Under the pieces are notes generated by a model. That model had not been told where the DNA came from. It made no database searches and worked only from the letters and a program-made list of their open reading frames with translations. A stretch of 64,000 bases of DNA from Apostichopus japonicus. Its lineage: Eukaryota; Echinodermata; Holothuroidea; Aspidochirotida; Stichopodidae. Below, piece after piece: positions 37,801 through 44,247 of this stretch. The stretch covers positions 8,778,999 to 8,842,998 of the forward strand of contig NC_092565.1 in assembly GCF_037975245.1 (NCBI RefSeq). The letters run 5' to 3'. The position numbers were made by a program, and so were the translations under genes. How positions within the stretch are numbered: position 1 is the stretch's first letter; every line of letters begins with the position of its first letter.

Positions 37801-39156
37801 CCCTCAAATCAAACGGTGAGTATGTGGGTCATATCTCCAGGTAGGGTTCCCCTTGGTCTGGACCGATCTCCCTCCCCAGACTGCTTGTTAAGATGTAGTA
37901 AGTTCTATCTTTGCAATAGGGATACTACTATGTATGTATGTATTGTATGTATGTATTTTAGATCCTCCTGCAAGCAGGAACTCGCGAAGAAGACTCATTG
38001 GCTTACCAAAGCAGCAAGCTGACCAAAGTCAGTCTCTTACATTCATATTTAACGTCCATGATTATGAATTGTCAACAACTCTGTAACTGGACGACATACA
38101 TTAATCTTGGAGTGACTCGAACTCGGGACCTTATGATTGTCCCTGTTTTCACTACCTTGTAGTTTGATGCAATCCAGCAGAGCTATGGTAACCCTAACAA
38201 AACAAGGTCATTGGTTTATACTCACAAAAGATGCTGATAATAACCGTTCAGTCGTGGATCTGAGTGGAGTAGGATTTTCAGGAATATAAAGGTTAAAAAT
38301 CGTGTAAAATAAAAGTGACCTCATAGGTGACTGGGTGCACTTCTTTTCTTCGATAGTCGCATCTTAGCAAACTTTTGGTCCGACTCGGTTTTAGTACTCT
38401 GACTGTTGCCTGGGCCAATAGTAATTCTCTACGTACAAAGATTTTGATATAACGAGTCTGCAATGCACATAATAGAACGAGCCTGCAATGCACATAACAC
38501 AAGGGATACAGCTGTACATAGATGTGAAGAGACAGGGTTTTCATTAGTCTAACTGAGGACAGGGTTACCTGAGGTACTATTTGCCCTCCCCCCCCTCGCC
38601 CATTCACTCCCACAGTACCAACATGATGCAGAACTCATTTTCATCCATCAAAATAAAGTTGCTTTACCATTGGTAATAGATACACAGCTGTAATGTACAC
38701 ATTACATGTCTTTTGTCCTTTCCGACATTGAAAACACTTTCATAGTAAGTAGGCTACCCAAACCCATGAGACTTTGTTGAATAAGAGTTTACCAATTAGT
38801 GTTCCATAGGAATGCACAGGCAGTCTAACAGCGAAATTTATCTCCTTGTTTCTCTCGTGTTACATATTTTACCTATTCCCTGCCTTACTATTCATATTTT
38901 GTGCCCCTATATTTTACCTTTTGTATGCCTCATTACCTCTTGGAAGCCTCATTACCTATGGTATGCCACTTTTACCTATCATATGCCTCATTACCTTTTT
39001 CATACCTCTATTGTTTTAGGTTCATGTGGAGCCCTGGTGGAAGTGCTTGTCGGTGAACGCAACCAGCTGGAATTCTACACAAAGTTAGGTTTCTTCGAGC
39101 TGCCCAAGACAGACTTCACCTCGGAAGATTCTATTTATTTGGGGCGTGCAATATGA
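19799..39156 (+). CDS. OGA: Protein O-GlcNAcase (OGA), whole gene, 15 coding exons
   Basis: OGA hydrolyses O-linked N-acetylglucosamine from serine and threonine of nuclear and cytoplasmic proteins, reversing O-GlcNAc transferase. Fifteen exons joined at GT-AG sites keep one frame: 2724 nt, 907 codons plus stop; the human protein has 916 residues. The N-terminal GH84 catalytic domain covers about residues 6-290. It has the catalytic pair Asp120-Asp121 (LLFDDID), Lys44 (YAPKDD), Trp223, Asn225 and Asp230 ([10 protein letters not shown]), matching human Asp174/175, Lys98, Trp278, Asn280 and Asp285. Residues about 300-525 are low-complexity and probably disordered. A helical stalk region follows (about 530-680), then a C-terminal acetyltransferase-like domain (about 690-907), regarded as a pseudo-HAT in vertebrates. 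The N terminus is about 54 residues shorter than human. No frameshift or missing key residue was seen. Confidence 0.95.
19836..21206 (+). other. OGA intron 1
   Basis: 1371 bases, AT-rich, ending in TTGGTAG. No repeat with recognisable termini and no extra exon was seen in it. Confidence 0.7.
21207..21356 (+). CDS. OGA: OGA coding exon 2 (GH84, substrate-site Lys)
   Basis: 150 bases, residues 13-62, acceptor TTGGTAG and donor G|GTAAGA. It encodes [12 protein letters not shown] and YAPKDD, both nearly invariant in OGA. Lys44 corresponds to human Lys98 in the sugar pocket. The intron after it (21357-21973) contains a short TG microsatellite near 21727-21740. Confidence 0.95.
21974..22104 (+). 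CDS. OGA: OGA coding exon 3 (GH84)
   Basis: 131 bases, residues 63-106, acceptor AATTACAG and donor CAA|GTAAGT. It encodes the barrel segment [13 protein letters not shown] and ends with KRKLEQ. It joins in phase 0 to VSQFG of the next exon. The following intron is only 314 bases. Confidence 0.95.
22419..22587 (+). CDS. OGA: OGA coding exon 4 (catalytic Asp pair)
   Basis: 169 bases, residues 107-162. It contains LLFDDID, where Asp120 and Asp121 correspond to the human catalytic Asp174 and Asp175 of substrate-assisted catalysis. The segment [12 protein letters not shown] is one residue shorter than the human YLGEPETFLFCPT. Acceptor TTTTTCAG, donor G|GTTAGT. Confidence 0.96.
22878..23189 (+). 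mobile_element. Possible non-autonomous DNA transposon in OGA intron 4
   Basis: The left end CAGGGATTTGCTCAGG and the reverse complement of the right end, CAGGGATGTGCTCATG, match over about 14 of 16 bases. The 312-base interior is G-rich on its left side and has no coding potential. TCATA occurs at both flanks (22872-22876 and 23190-23194), but offset by one base from the inverted repeats, so the target duplication is uncertain. Confidence 0.5.
23660..23758 (+). CDS. OGA: OGA coding exon 5 (GH84)
   Basis: 99 bases, residues 163-195, acceptor ATACCACAG and donor G|GTAAGT. It encodes [17 protein letters not shown] and [13 protein letters not shown]. The Tyr of TEYC matches the active-site human Tyr219. 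The N-terminal half differs from vertebrate OGA but the length is compatible. Confidence 0.93.
23992..24022 (-). ncRNA. Hammerhead-ribozyme-like motif, likely Penelope-like element remnant
   Basis: On the minus strand the order is CTGAAGA, a perfect 5-bp hairpin GATCC-tgctc-GGATC, then GAAACGTC. These match the hammerhead core CUGANGA, stem II and GAAA, followed by a palindromic ACGU stem III and cleavage-site C. Such minimal hammerheads are known from Penelope-like retroelements. The outer helix (stem I) is weak here, with only about two pairs next to the core, so this copy is probably a decayed remnant. It lies in OGA intron 5, antisense to the gene. Confidence 0.5.
24444..24572 (+). CDS. 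OGA: OGA coding exon 6 (GH84 substrate-binding loop)
   Basis: 129 bases, residues 196-238, acceptor TGTGTTAG and donor G|GTAAGT. It encodes [17 protein letters not shown]. Trp223, Asn225 and Asp230 match human Trp278, Asn280 and Asp285, which hold the N-acetylglucosamine. The intron before it contains a G13 tract and a second G-run at about 24289-24311. Confidence 0.96.
24573..25741 (+). other. OGA intron 6
   Basis: 1169 bases with no recognisable repeat termini or additional exon. It ends in a CT-rich tract, CTTCACTCCTCCTCAG. Confidence 0.7.
25742..25906 (+). CDS. OGA: OGA coding exon 7 (end of GH84 domain)
   Basis: 165 bases, residues 239-293, acceptor CTCCTCAG and donor G|GTGAGT. It encodes [27 protein letters not shown] and the linker leading out of the barrel. 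The first Asn of TNPNCE corresponds to human Asn313 of the active site. Confidence 0.95.
25907..26825 (+). other. OGA intron 7 with microsatellites
   Basis: 919 bases. It contains an AAT/AAC microsatellite at 26598-26636 and a TGTATG-rich tract at 26700-26772. Open frames that cross the 3' end of the intron are extensions of the next exon, not separate genes. Confidence 0.7.
26826..27721 (+). CDS. OGA: OGA coding exon 8 (disordered linker and start of stalk)
   Basis: 896 bases, residues 294-592, the largest exon. It opens with [16 protein letters not shown], matching the human STVSIQIKLENEG region. Then comes a long linker rich in Ser, Thr, Pro, Glu and Asp, including the repeated phrase MQVD. 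It ends with [14 protein letters not shown], the conserved start of the stalk helices. The acceptor is the unusual CCAAAG, preceded by a T/C-rich tract. The donor AAG|GTAAGT is strong. Three 34-base tandem units follow the donor at 27729-27830. Confidence 0.93.
27729..27830 (+). repeat. 34-base tandem repeat just after the exon 8 donor
   Basis: Three imperfect copies of an AACCAGACGGTTGATTTGTT-type unit lie immediately inside OGA intron 8. They are short and unlikely to be functional, but they extend the open frame past the true donor. Confidence 0.7.
28155..28329 (+). CDS. OGA: OGA coding exon 9 (stalk)
   Basis: 175 bases, residues 593-650, acceptor CCCCTCAG and donor G|GTACGT. It encodes [17 protein letters not shown] and [22 protein letters not shown], helical stalk sequence aligned with the human [22 protein letters not shown]. 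In human OGA this region forms part of the dimer and substrate-binding cleft. Confidence 0.95.
31161..31391. repeat. Inverted repeat pair in OGA intron 9
   Basis: CGTTGAGGGCAAAT at 31161-31174 is perfectly complementary to 31378-31391. A second matching stretch, ACACTG at 31182-31187, pairs with 31367-31372. The layout resembles the termini of a small foldback or MITE of about 230 bases, but no target duplication was found. Confidence 0.5.
31398..31522. repeat. 17-base perfect inverted repeat
   Basis: GTCGCTGTTGCTTCCCT at 31398-31414 is perfectly complementary to 31506-31522. It begins seven bases after the preceding inverted repeat ends. The spacer of about 90 bases is purine-rich. Origin unknown. 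Confidence 0.55.
33287..33372 (+). CDS. OGA: OGA coding exon 10
   Basis: 86 bases, residues 651-679, acceptor ACCCATAG and donor GAG|GTGATT. It encodes [17 protein letters not shown], matching human GDQEPWAFRGGLAGEFQ. It joins in phase 0 to [15 protein letters not shown]20 tract lies just inside the following short intron (33404-33423). Confidence 0.94.
33698..33802 (+). CDS. OGA: OGA coding exon 11 (start of HAT-like domain)
   Basis: 105 bases, residues 680-714, acceptor TCTTACAG and donor GAG|GTTAGT. It encodes [17 protein letters not shown] and [14 protein letters not shown], the entry into the C-terminal acetyltransferase-like fold. Confidence 0.95.
33850..34279 (+). repeat. Minisatellite in OGA intron 11, first block
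   Basis: About eight imperfect copies of a 50-60-base unit containing GACACATAGCACCAGGTAACC and an AT-rich spacer. The minus-strand frame at 33928-34173 is a repetitive translation of this array, not a gene. The block stops at 34280 and resumes at about 34757. Confidence 0.9.
34280..34756. other. Non-repeat segment splitting the minisatellite
   Basis: About 477 bases of unrelated sequence interrupt the array. It contains a perfect 11-bp hairpin, ACCAGGGAGTT-gttatgg-AACTCCCTGGT, at 34588-34616. It could be an insertion into the array or a spacer around which the repeat was copied. No terminal repeats or target duplication were recognised. Confidence 0.5.
34757..35040 (+). repeat. Minisatellite in OGA intron 11, second block
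   Basis: About five further copies of the unit in the first block, more diverged (some read GCACCAGGTATT). They have the same orientation as the first block. Confidence 0.88.
35241..35332 (+). CDS. OGA: OGA coding exon 12
   Basis: 92 bases, residues 715-744 plus two bases of Lys745, acceptor TTTCTGTAG and donor AA|GTAAGT. It encodes [14 protein letters not shown] and HPDLIGDK, matching human ASVYKICREMYDDG and QPDLIGDK. Confidence 0.95.
35362..35486 (+). repeat. Interstitial telomere-like array
   Basis: Ten or so copies of the 12-mer TAGGGGTTAGGG, which combines the metazoan telomere unit TTAGGG with a TAGGGG variant. It starts 29 bases after the exon 12 donor. The minus-strand proline/asparagine/tyrosine repeat frame is a translation of it, not a gene. 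Confidence 0.95.
35870..36312 (+). repeat. Minisatellite in OGA intron 12
   Basis: Roughly fourteen imperfect copies of a unit of about 30 bases, CATCATAGCCTCAAGAATGC followed by a GTGTGTAC-type spacer. The units vary in length and in the GT stretch. It ends about 260 bases before exon 13. Confidence 0.9.
36576..36768 (+). CDS. OGA: OGA coding exon 13 (HAT-like domain)
   Basis: 193 bases, residues 745-809, acceptor CATCACAG and donor GAG|GTATGA. It encodes [19 protein letters not shown] and [15 protein letters not shown], the central beta strands of the acetyltransferase-like fold. It ends with NLSPAE, matching human ELSEAE. Confidence 0.95.
37656..37815 (+). CDS. OGA: OGA coding exon 14 (HAT-like domain)
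   Basis: 160 bases, residues 810-862, acceptor TTTTGTAG and donor G|GTGAGT. It encodes [17 protein letters not shown] and [10 protein letters not shown], matching human KIMLSFHEEQEVLPETF and CLLSSLKANG. Confidence 0.95.
39020..39156 (+). CDS. OGA: OGA coding exon 15, with stop
   Basis: 137 bases, residues 863-907 and TGA at 39154-39156, acceptor TTGTTTTAG. It encodes [20 protein letters not shown] and ends YLGRAI, aligned with human VVILGRSL. The C-terminal length matches the family. Confidence 0.96.
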
Positions 39157-40315
39157 ATTGATTATCACCGTAAAAATCACATGCTGTATCGCCAAACGAA
39201 ATGCCTGCCAGTAACGAAAAAACTTTAAAAGAGGAGATGAGAAAATGCTTGCACACAATTGTTTTTCACACTTTTATATATGAGTCTTTGAACCTGTGTG
39301 GTATTTTAAGATTATAGCCAAGTCAAAATAGTCTGCGATTTAAATCTCATTTGTTCCCTCATCCGCCAGTAAACACCAATAATTGGATCTCCAGATTTCT
39401 CTCCAGTACACCAGTCACGATTGAGTAAAGTTATGATAACGCATGTTGTTCATAAGTGCTATCTCTGAGTGGTTTATACAACATAATAGGTAAAATTATA
39501 ATTGGTATAAGAAATACATTGTGTTCATCCAATGAGTTATCGGTGCTATCAAATTACCTTCTGAATATATCAACCATTGAACCCTTTACTTATGTTTAGA
39601 TGTATAGAATACTTTCATAAGTCTGTCTTTTAGAAAAACAAACACTTTATCTAATGCTGTCAAAGCCTCTGTTTCCATTTTGTCACCAGTTCTATAAAAC
39701 TTACTCTGATTAAAATCTAAATGATCTAACCGGGGGGGGGGGCTAGCATTTTTTTCACCAAATGGACTGCTAAGAGTTAGTAGAATTATTCTATTGGAAA
39801 ACTGACTGATCAACAGATAAAATTGCAGTGAATATTCCACATGCCAAAAAGAAAAAAAAGTCATAAACCATCCTCTTTATGAAAAAGATAATTTTATTTA
39901 AAAGAAAAAAAAAAAAGTAAAGAAGGATGTTCTTTAGTTTGAGGAAAAAGAAAAAAGGTAAAATGGATTCAACTGAATTGTTCTAGCAAAATGTTGCTCT
40001 GTCTAGGAGATTCAACATAATTTGCAAAACCAATCTTCATTCAAGAAAGTAAATATTGTGAAAAAAAAATAAAAAAACACAAGCACTGTAGATGGATGAT
40101 GTCATATTTAGACTTGATCAAGTCCTATATGTGAAGGAACATTTAATCTGTGATTATCACATTGAAATATCTGTGATTTCTTCCTGCATAGTGAAATCAG
40201 AGTTGTGTGGGGGTTGGGGAAGTTGTCCATGACAGTTATCTCACAGAGCAATGACGTCGGTTGGGTTTGTGTCTGCTTTAAAATGTGGTCAATCTCGATC
40301 ATATATATCATACAT
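39157..40315 (+). other. OGA 3' UTR and downstream flank
   Basis: The 3' UTR begins here. No perfect AATAAA lies in the first 800 bases. ATTAAA occurs near 39708, and an AATAAA near 40067 is embedded in an A-rich tract. The cleavage site cannot be placed. A G-run lies at 39733-39741. Confidence 0.45.
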
Positions 40316-40657
40316 CAAGGGCGTAGGAACCGGGGGGCTGGGGGGGCGCCAGCCCCCCAGTGAAAAATGTGGAGGGGCGGAAGTATCATTCCGCCCCCCG
40401 ATTCGCAAGTCAGAAAACCCCTTTTTCATTTCCAAATGAGAAAAAAAATCTCATTTGGACCACCAAATTGCATCTAAGGCCAGGTGAAAATACAAAATTA
40501 AGTTTACAAAATGGAGTGGGTGTTGAAGTGTGCTATATTGCACCAAATTGCATCTGAGGACACCTGGGACACCCCCTCCCCTTAGACCCCTCCCCCAGGC
40601 CGGCCATCAGTCTTCAGCCCCCCCCCCCCCACTCAAAAGTACCTTCCTACACCACTG
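40316..40657 (+). mobile_element. Non-autonomous hAT-type element (MITE)
   Basis: A 342-base element is flanked by the perfect 8-bp direct repeat TCATACAT (40308-40315 and 40658-40665), the target duplication size of hAT transposons. The left end reads CAAGGGCGTAGGAAC and the right end in reverse complement CAGTGGTGTAGGAAG. G-rich and C-rich subterminal tracts mirror each other. No transposase frame is present, so it depends on an autonomous relative. Confidence 0.8.
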
Positions 40658-40665
40658 TCATACAT

Positions 40666-42980
40666 TTTTCAATCATAGGACAAAAAGCTAATTCCCTGTC
40701 CAAGAACCTTTCTGCTACCATTGTTCCACTTTACAGTATTTTGCATCCCTAATGAATATTCATTTGTGTATTACGATTCAGTCTCATAAGATGTGTTTTT
40801 TCATTTTTTTTTGAAATACGTAAGACAACTCACATTTTATTTGGTTTTCAGTTTGGCAGTCACCTCATAATATCAAGAGAAATGTGCAGTGCTTGTTCCA
40901 CAAATTTTATATTGTTGATTTAAGTTTGAGGATTTGTTTATCGTTACTGAATAATTAACTGGTATATCTTTGCGTAATAATCAATCACTCGTCGTTTAAT
41001 AATCAATCAATTAATAATAGGAACACTACCATCACTATTAATCAATTCTGTAGTTTCTACTTGCTGAAATGCAGACAAGTACCTTTGTCACCATCTTCCA
41101 GAAATTATTCAAGAGTCAAAATAATCTTTTGATTTCAAAGGTAAAAGTAAATTCAAATGTGGTGGAAATATTTGATGTAGTTTTCTGATGGTAAAGCAGA
41201 GGATTTTGTGCAGTACGGATATTCTCTATGACAGCATCCAACAAATTTGTCGACTTTAGCAATCTAATATTAACAGGAAGAAAACTTAAGATTATTGGTT
41301 GAAATTCCTGAATCAAGAATCATGCATTTTGAAGTCATTGTGTTGTGTTTAACACAGGTTACTTCTCTGTATAATTTCTTTGGGTGCTGTCAACTTAAGG
41401 TAAGGCAGATGTGATATGGTTGAGATTTTTCATTTCTTGTTGAAGGCAAAAAGTATCTATGTTCAATGCTGATGGTGAGTGTGTGCGACGCCATAGCACG
41501 TAAGCACAGTAGATAATAAATGTTAAGCAGGCTTGAAGGTAGTAGTTGGTATGTGGACCCCCCCCCCCCCCCATTTGTGAGTACAAGAGCCATGTTGAAA
41601 TTGGTAGAGGTCAAAGGTCATCTAACATGAACAGCAGTCAATGTTTGGATCTTTCTAAACAGGTCCAAATCTGTAAAGCTTGTAAGTCTGAAACTGTGAA
41701 CACAAGAACTTAGAAAGTTAAGCTTATTAGAAACTTGACAAATGGTATGAAGATCCCTTTGGTCTGCACATTAATGCTTATAAATTGGTGGAGGTCAGCA
41801 TAGGTCACTTGAAAACCTTCAATAACAGCTAAAAAGGGGGGGGGGAGGACTTGGGTGAACTTTATACTTGATAGGTTGGTCCATATTAATGCAAGAACCA
41901 TGCTGATCACTTGAGGTCAGTATTGGTCAAGACTTCATAATAATGTAAGTAAATAGAAAGGGGAAGAGGAGGCCAGAGACATTTCAGTTCAAAGCAGAGC
42001 TAAGCTGAAAAGCTTTGAAGGTGTTCTGCTTTCAAAGAGAAGGTTATGGATGCTACTGATGGGGTTTCATTTGCTAGAGTACAGAGTCAAGACAAGTAAC
42101 AGTGTAGAATGGTTATTCATTCATAGTGTCTGTAATCTTACAAATGTCAGTTGAAGTGCAACATTATCACCACTGTTCAAGTCAGTGAAACTCAATGAAA
42201 CATTTAATCTGTGGAGAGCTTGTATCCGTTTAGATGTGTTAGTTTCATAAGAGATGTATTTAATAATATCATCAAGATGTTCACTGTGTTTTCCTTGCCA
42301 GGAGGTTGTGTGTTTTTGACACAATAATATTGGTATTATCTGCAAACATTTAATTCTAGGGTCCTTTAAGTTGGATGTGCAACAGGTATGTCTAGAATCA
42401 TACATAAAAATGAATCTGTATTGTTGTAACATCATTTGTGTTGTTAAATTTTAGGCACAATGGTGAGTAAATATTTCTTACAAGTTCATCCTTAAAGTCA
42501 GTCCCACCAAAAAAGCTCCCATTTGTTCCAAAATGTTCAAAAGTGTGCAGTTAACTGTATTAATACTGTTGCTTAGAAGTTATTATGCTGTCGTTTGCTT
42601 AAAAAGGTCAATGGTAGTTCACTGTCTGTTCTTTACTTGGTTGTCTACTTTTAGCATATATTGATTGGGACAACTTGATTTGGGACAGCTAGTTCAAGGA
42701 TGTAAACTAGGGTGAAGAAAAAAAATCCTCCCATGAACCGATTTGGCATGGAAAAGATTAACCTTTGTTATATTATCCATTTACCAGTAAAACATATTTG
42801 AAGCGAACATTATTCTTCTCTAGCAACATTTTTGAAGAAATGGTGTAAGAGTACTAAATGAATTTGTCTGGTTGGTCTAAATAGATGCAATATGAGTGGA
42901 TGCAGTTTTGTAATGCAATTTTTCAATGTTTTTTTTTGTATGTGCTTTTATTTTGTGTTTGTAAAAGACAAGCAGAAGTT
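40666..42980. other. Intergenic DNA, no gene seen
   Basis: AT-rich, with a C-run at 41559-41572 and a G-run near 41836. Minus-strand frames up to 104 codons (42121-42435) show no domain and no splice context. Confidence 0.5.
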
Positions 42981-43043
42981 GGGATTGAACTGGGGATCTT
43001 AGGTTGCCAAAATTTTTTCTGTACCACTAGACCATGAGGTGGG
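42981..43043 (-). repeat. tRNA-like sequence 1
   Basis: On the minus strand it reads CACCTCATGGTCTAGTGGTA and ends CCAGTTCAATCCC. TGGTCTAGTGG fits an RNA polymerase III A box and AGTTCAATCCC a B box, at tRNA-like spacing. The anticodon stem does not pair well, so it is a tRNA pseudogene or SINE head, not a working tRNA. Confidence 0.6.
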
Positions 43044-43107
43044 ACACTGAAATACTTAAAAATCCAGTTGTTTGGACTTATGTTTTTTTTTCAAAACTTT
43101 CTGTTCA

Positions 43108-43265
43108 CTCAGGAAGTGGGGAGACCTTGTCAGGGAGAGGGGTAGTAGCCAACTCGCTTCACCTGCTTGGGTGACCTTGTCAGGGAGAGGGGTGGTGGCC
43201 ATCCCACTTTGGCCGCTTAGAACCTTGTCAGGGGGAGAGGGCCACGCAACTCACATAGGCCACTT
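43108..43265 (+). repeat. Tandem repeat, about 50-base unit
   Basis: Three imperfect copies begin GACCTTGTCAGGGAGAGGGG at 43122, 43173 and about 43221. They lie between the first and second tRNA-like sequences. Confidence 0.75.
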
Positions 43266-43310
43266 CAGATTGCCAGCGAACTCCTTTTACAGAATCCACT
43301 AACCCACCCA

Positions 43311-43374
43311 GGGATTGAACCGTGCTGATCAGTATCATCACAGACGGAACTACCCATTACACCATTTTGGTTCC
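43311..43374 (-). repeat. tRNA-like sequence 2
   Basis: On the minus strand it starts GGAACCAAAATGGTGTAATGG and ends CACGGTTCAATCCC. It has an A-box-like TGGTGTAATGG and a good B box GGTTCAATCCC. Its body differs from the first tRNA-like sequence and from the 160-base array, so it is an independent or strongly diverged copy. Confidence 0.6.
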
Positions 43375-43400
43375 CAAGAAATAACCTTCGTTTTTTACCT

Positions 43401-44240
43401 TTATACTTCTGCTTGTACCAAAGAACAGAAAAGTAAAAGGTTCTGGTGGGGGCTTGAACTCATGACAGTGTGTTTGCCCAAATCTCTCAATCCAGAGCAC
43501 TAACCACTGCGCCACGGTAACTGTTAAGAAATAATGCTCGTTTCTAATATTTCAACTTCAGAATGGAAGGAGGAAAAGAGCAGAAAATTAAAATGCACAC
43601 CTCTGGCATGGGCTCGAACTCATGACAAAGTGTTTGCCCAACTCCCTGAGTCCAGAGCCCTAACCAATGTGCCACAAGAACTGATGAGAAGAAATGCTCG
43701 TTTCTAATATTTCAACTTCAGAATGGAAGGAGGAAAAGAGCAGAAAATTAAAATGCATGCCTCTGGCATGGGCTCGAACTCATGACAAAGTGTTTGCCCA
43801 AATCTCTCAGTCCAGAGCACTAACCACTGCGCCACGGTAACTGTTAAGAAATAATGCTCGTTTCTAATACTTCAACTTCAGAATGGAAGGAGGAAAAGAG
43901 CAGAAAATTAAAATGCACACCTCTGGCATGGGCTCGAACTCATGACAAAGTGTTTGCCCAACTCCCTGAGTCCAGAGCCCTAACCACTGTGCCACAAGAA
44001 CTGATGAGAAGAAATGCTCGTTTCTAATATTTCAACTTCAGAATGGAAGGAGGAAAAGAGCAGAAAATTAAAATGCACACCTCTGGCATGGGCCCGAACT
44101 CATTACAAAGTGTTTGCCCAACTCTCTCAGTCCAGAGCCCTAACCACTGTGCCACAAGAACTGATGAGAAGAAATGCTCGTTTCTAATATTTCAACTTCA
44201 GAATGGAAGGAGGAAAAGAGCAGAAAATTAAAATGCATGT
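43401..44240 (-). repeat. 160-base tandem array of tRNA-like units
   Basis: GAATGGAAGG begins units at 43561, 43721, 43881, 44041 and 44201, spaced exactly 160 bases. A diverged unit fills 43401-43560 and the last is cut at 44240. Each full unit carries on the minus strand an A box (TGGCRCAGTGG), a D-stem that still pairs in part, and a B box (AGTTCRAGCCC). Two unit types are visible: type B ends GCCACGGTAACTGTTAAGAA (43401, 43721) and type A ends GCCACAAGAACTGATGAGAA (43561, 43881, 44041). The anticodon arm does not fold properly, so these are tRNA-derived repeats, not functional tRNAs. Confidence 0.85.
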
Positions 44241-44247
44241 CTCTCAT

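Noticed and set aside
43401-44240. Functional tRNA gene cluster
   Set aside because: A and B boxes are present but the acceptor and anticodon stems do not pair properly.
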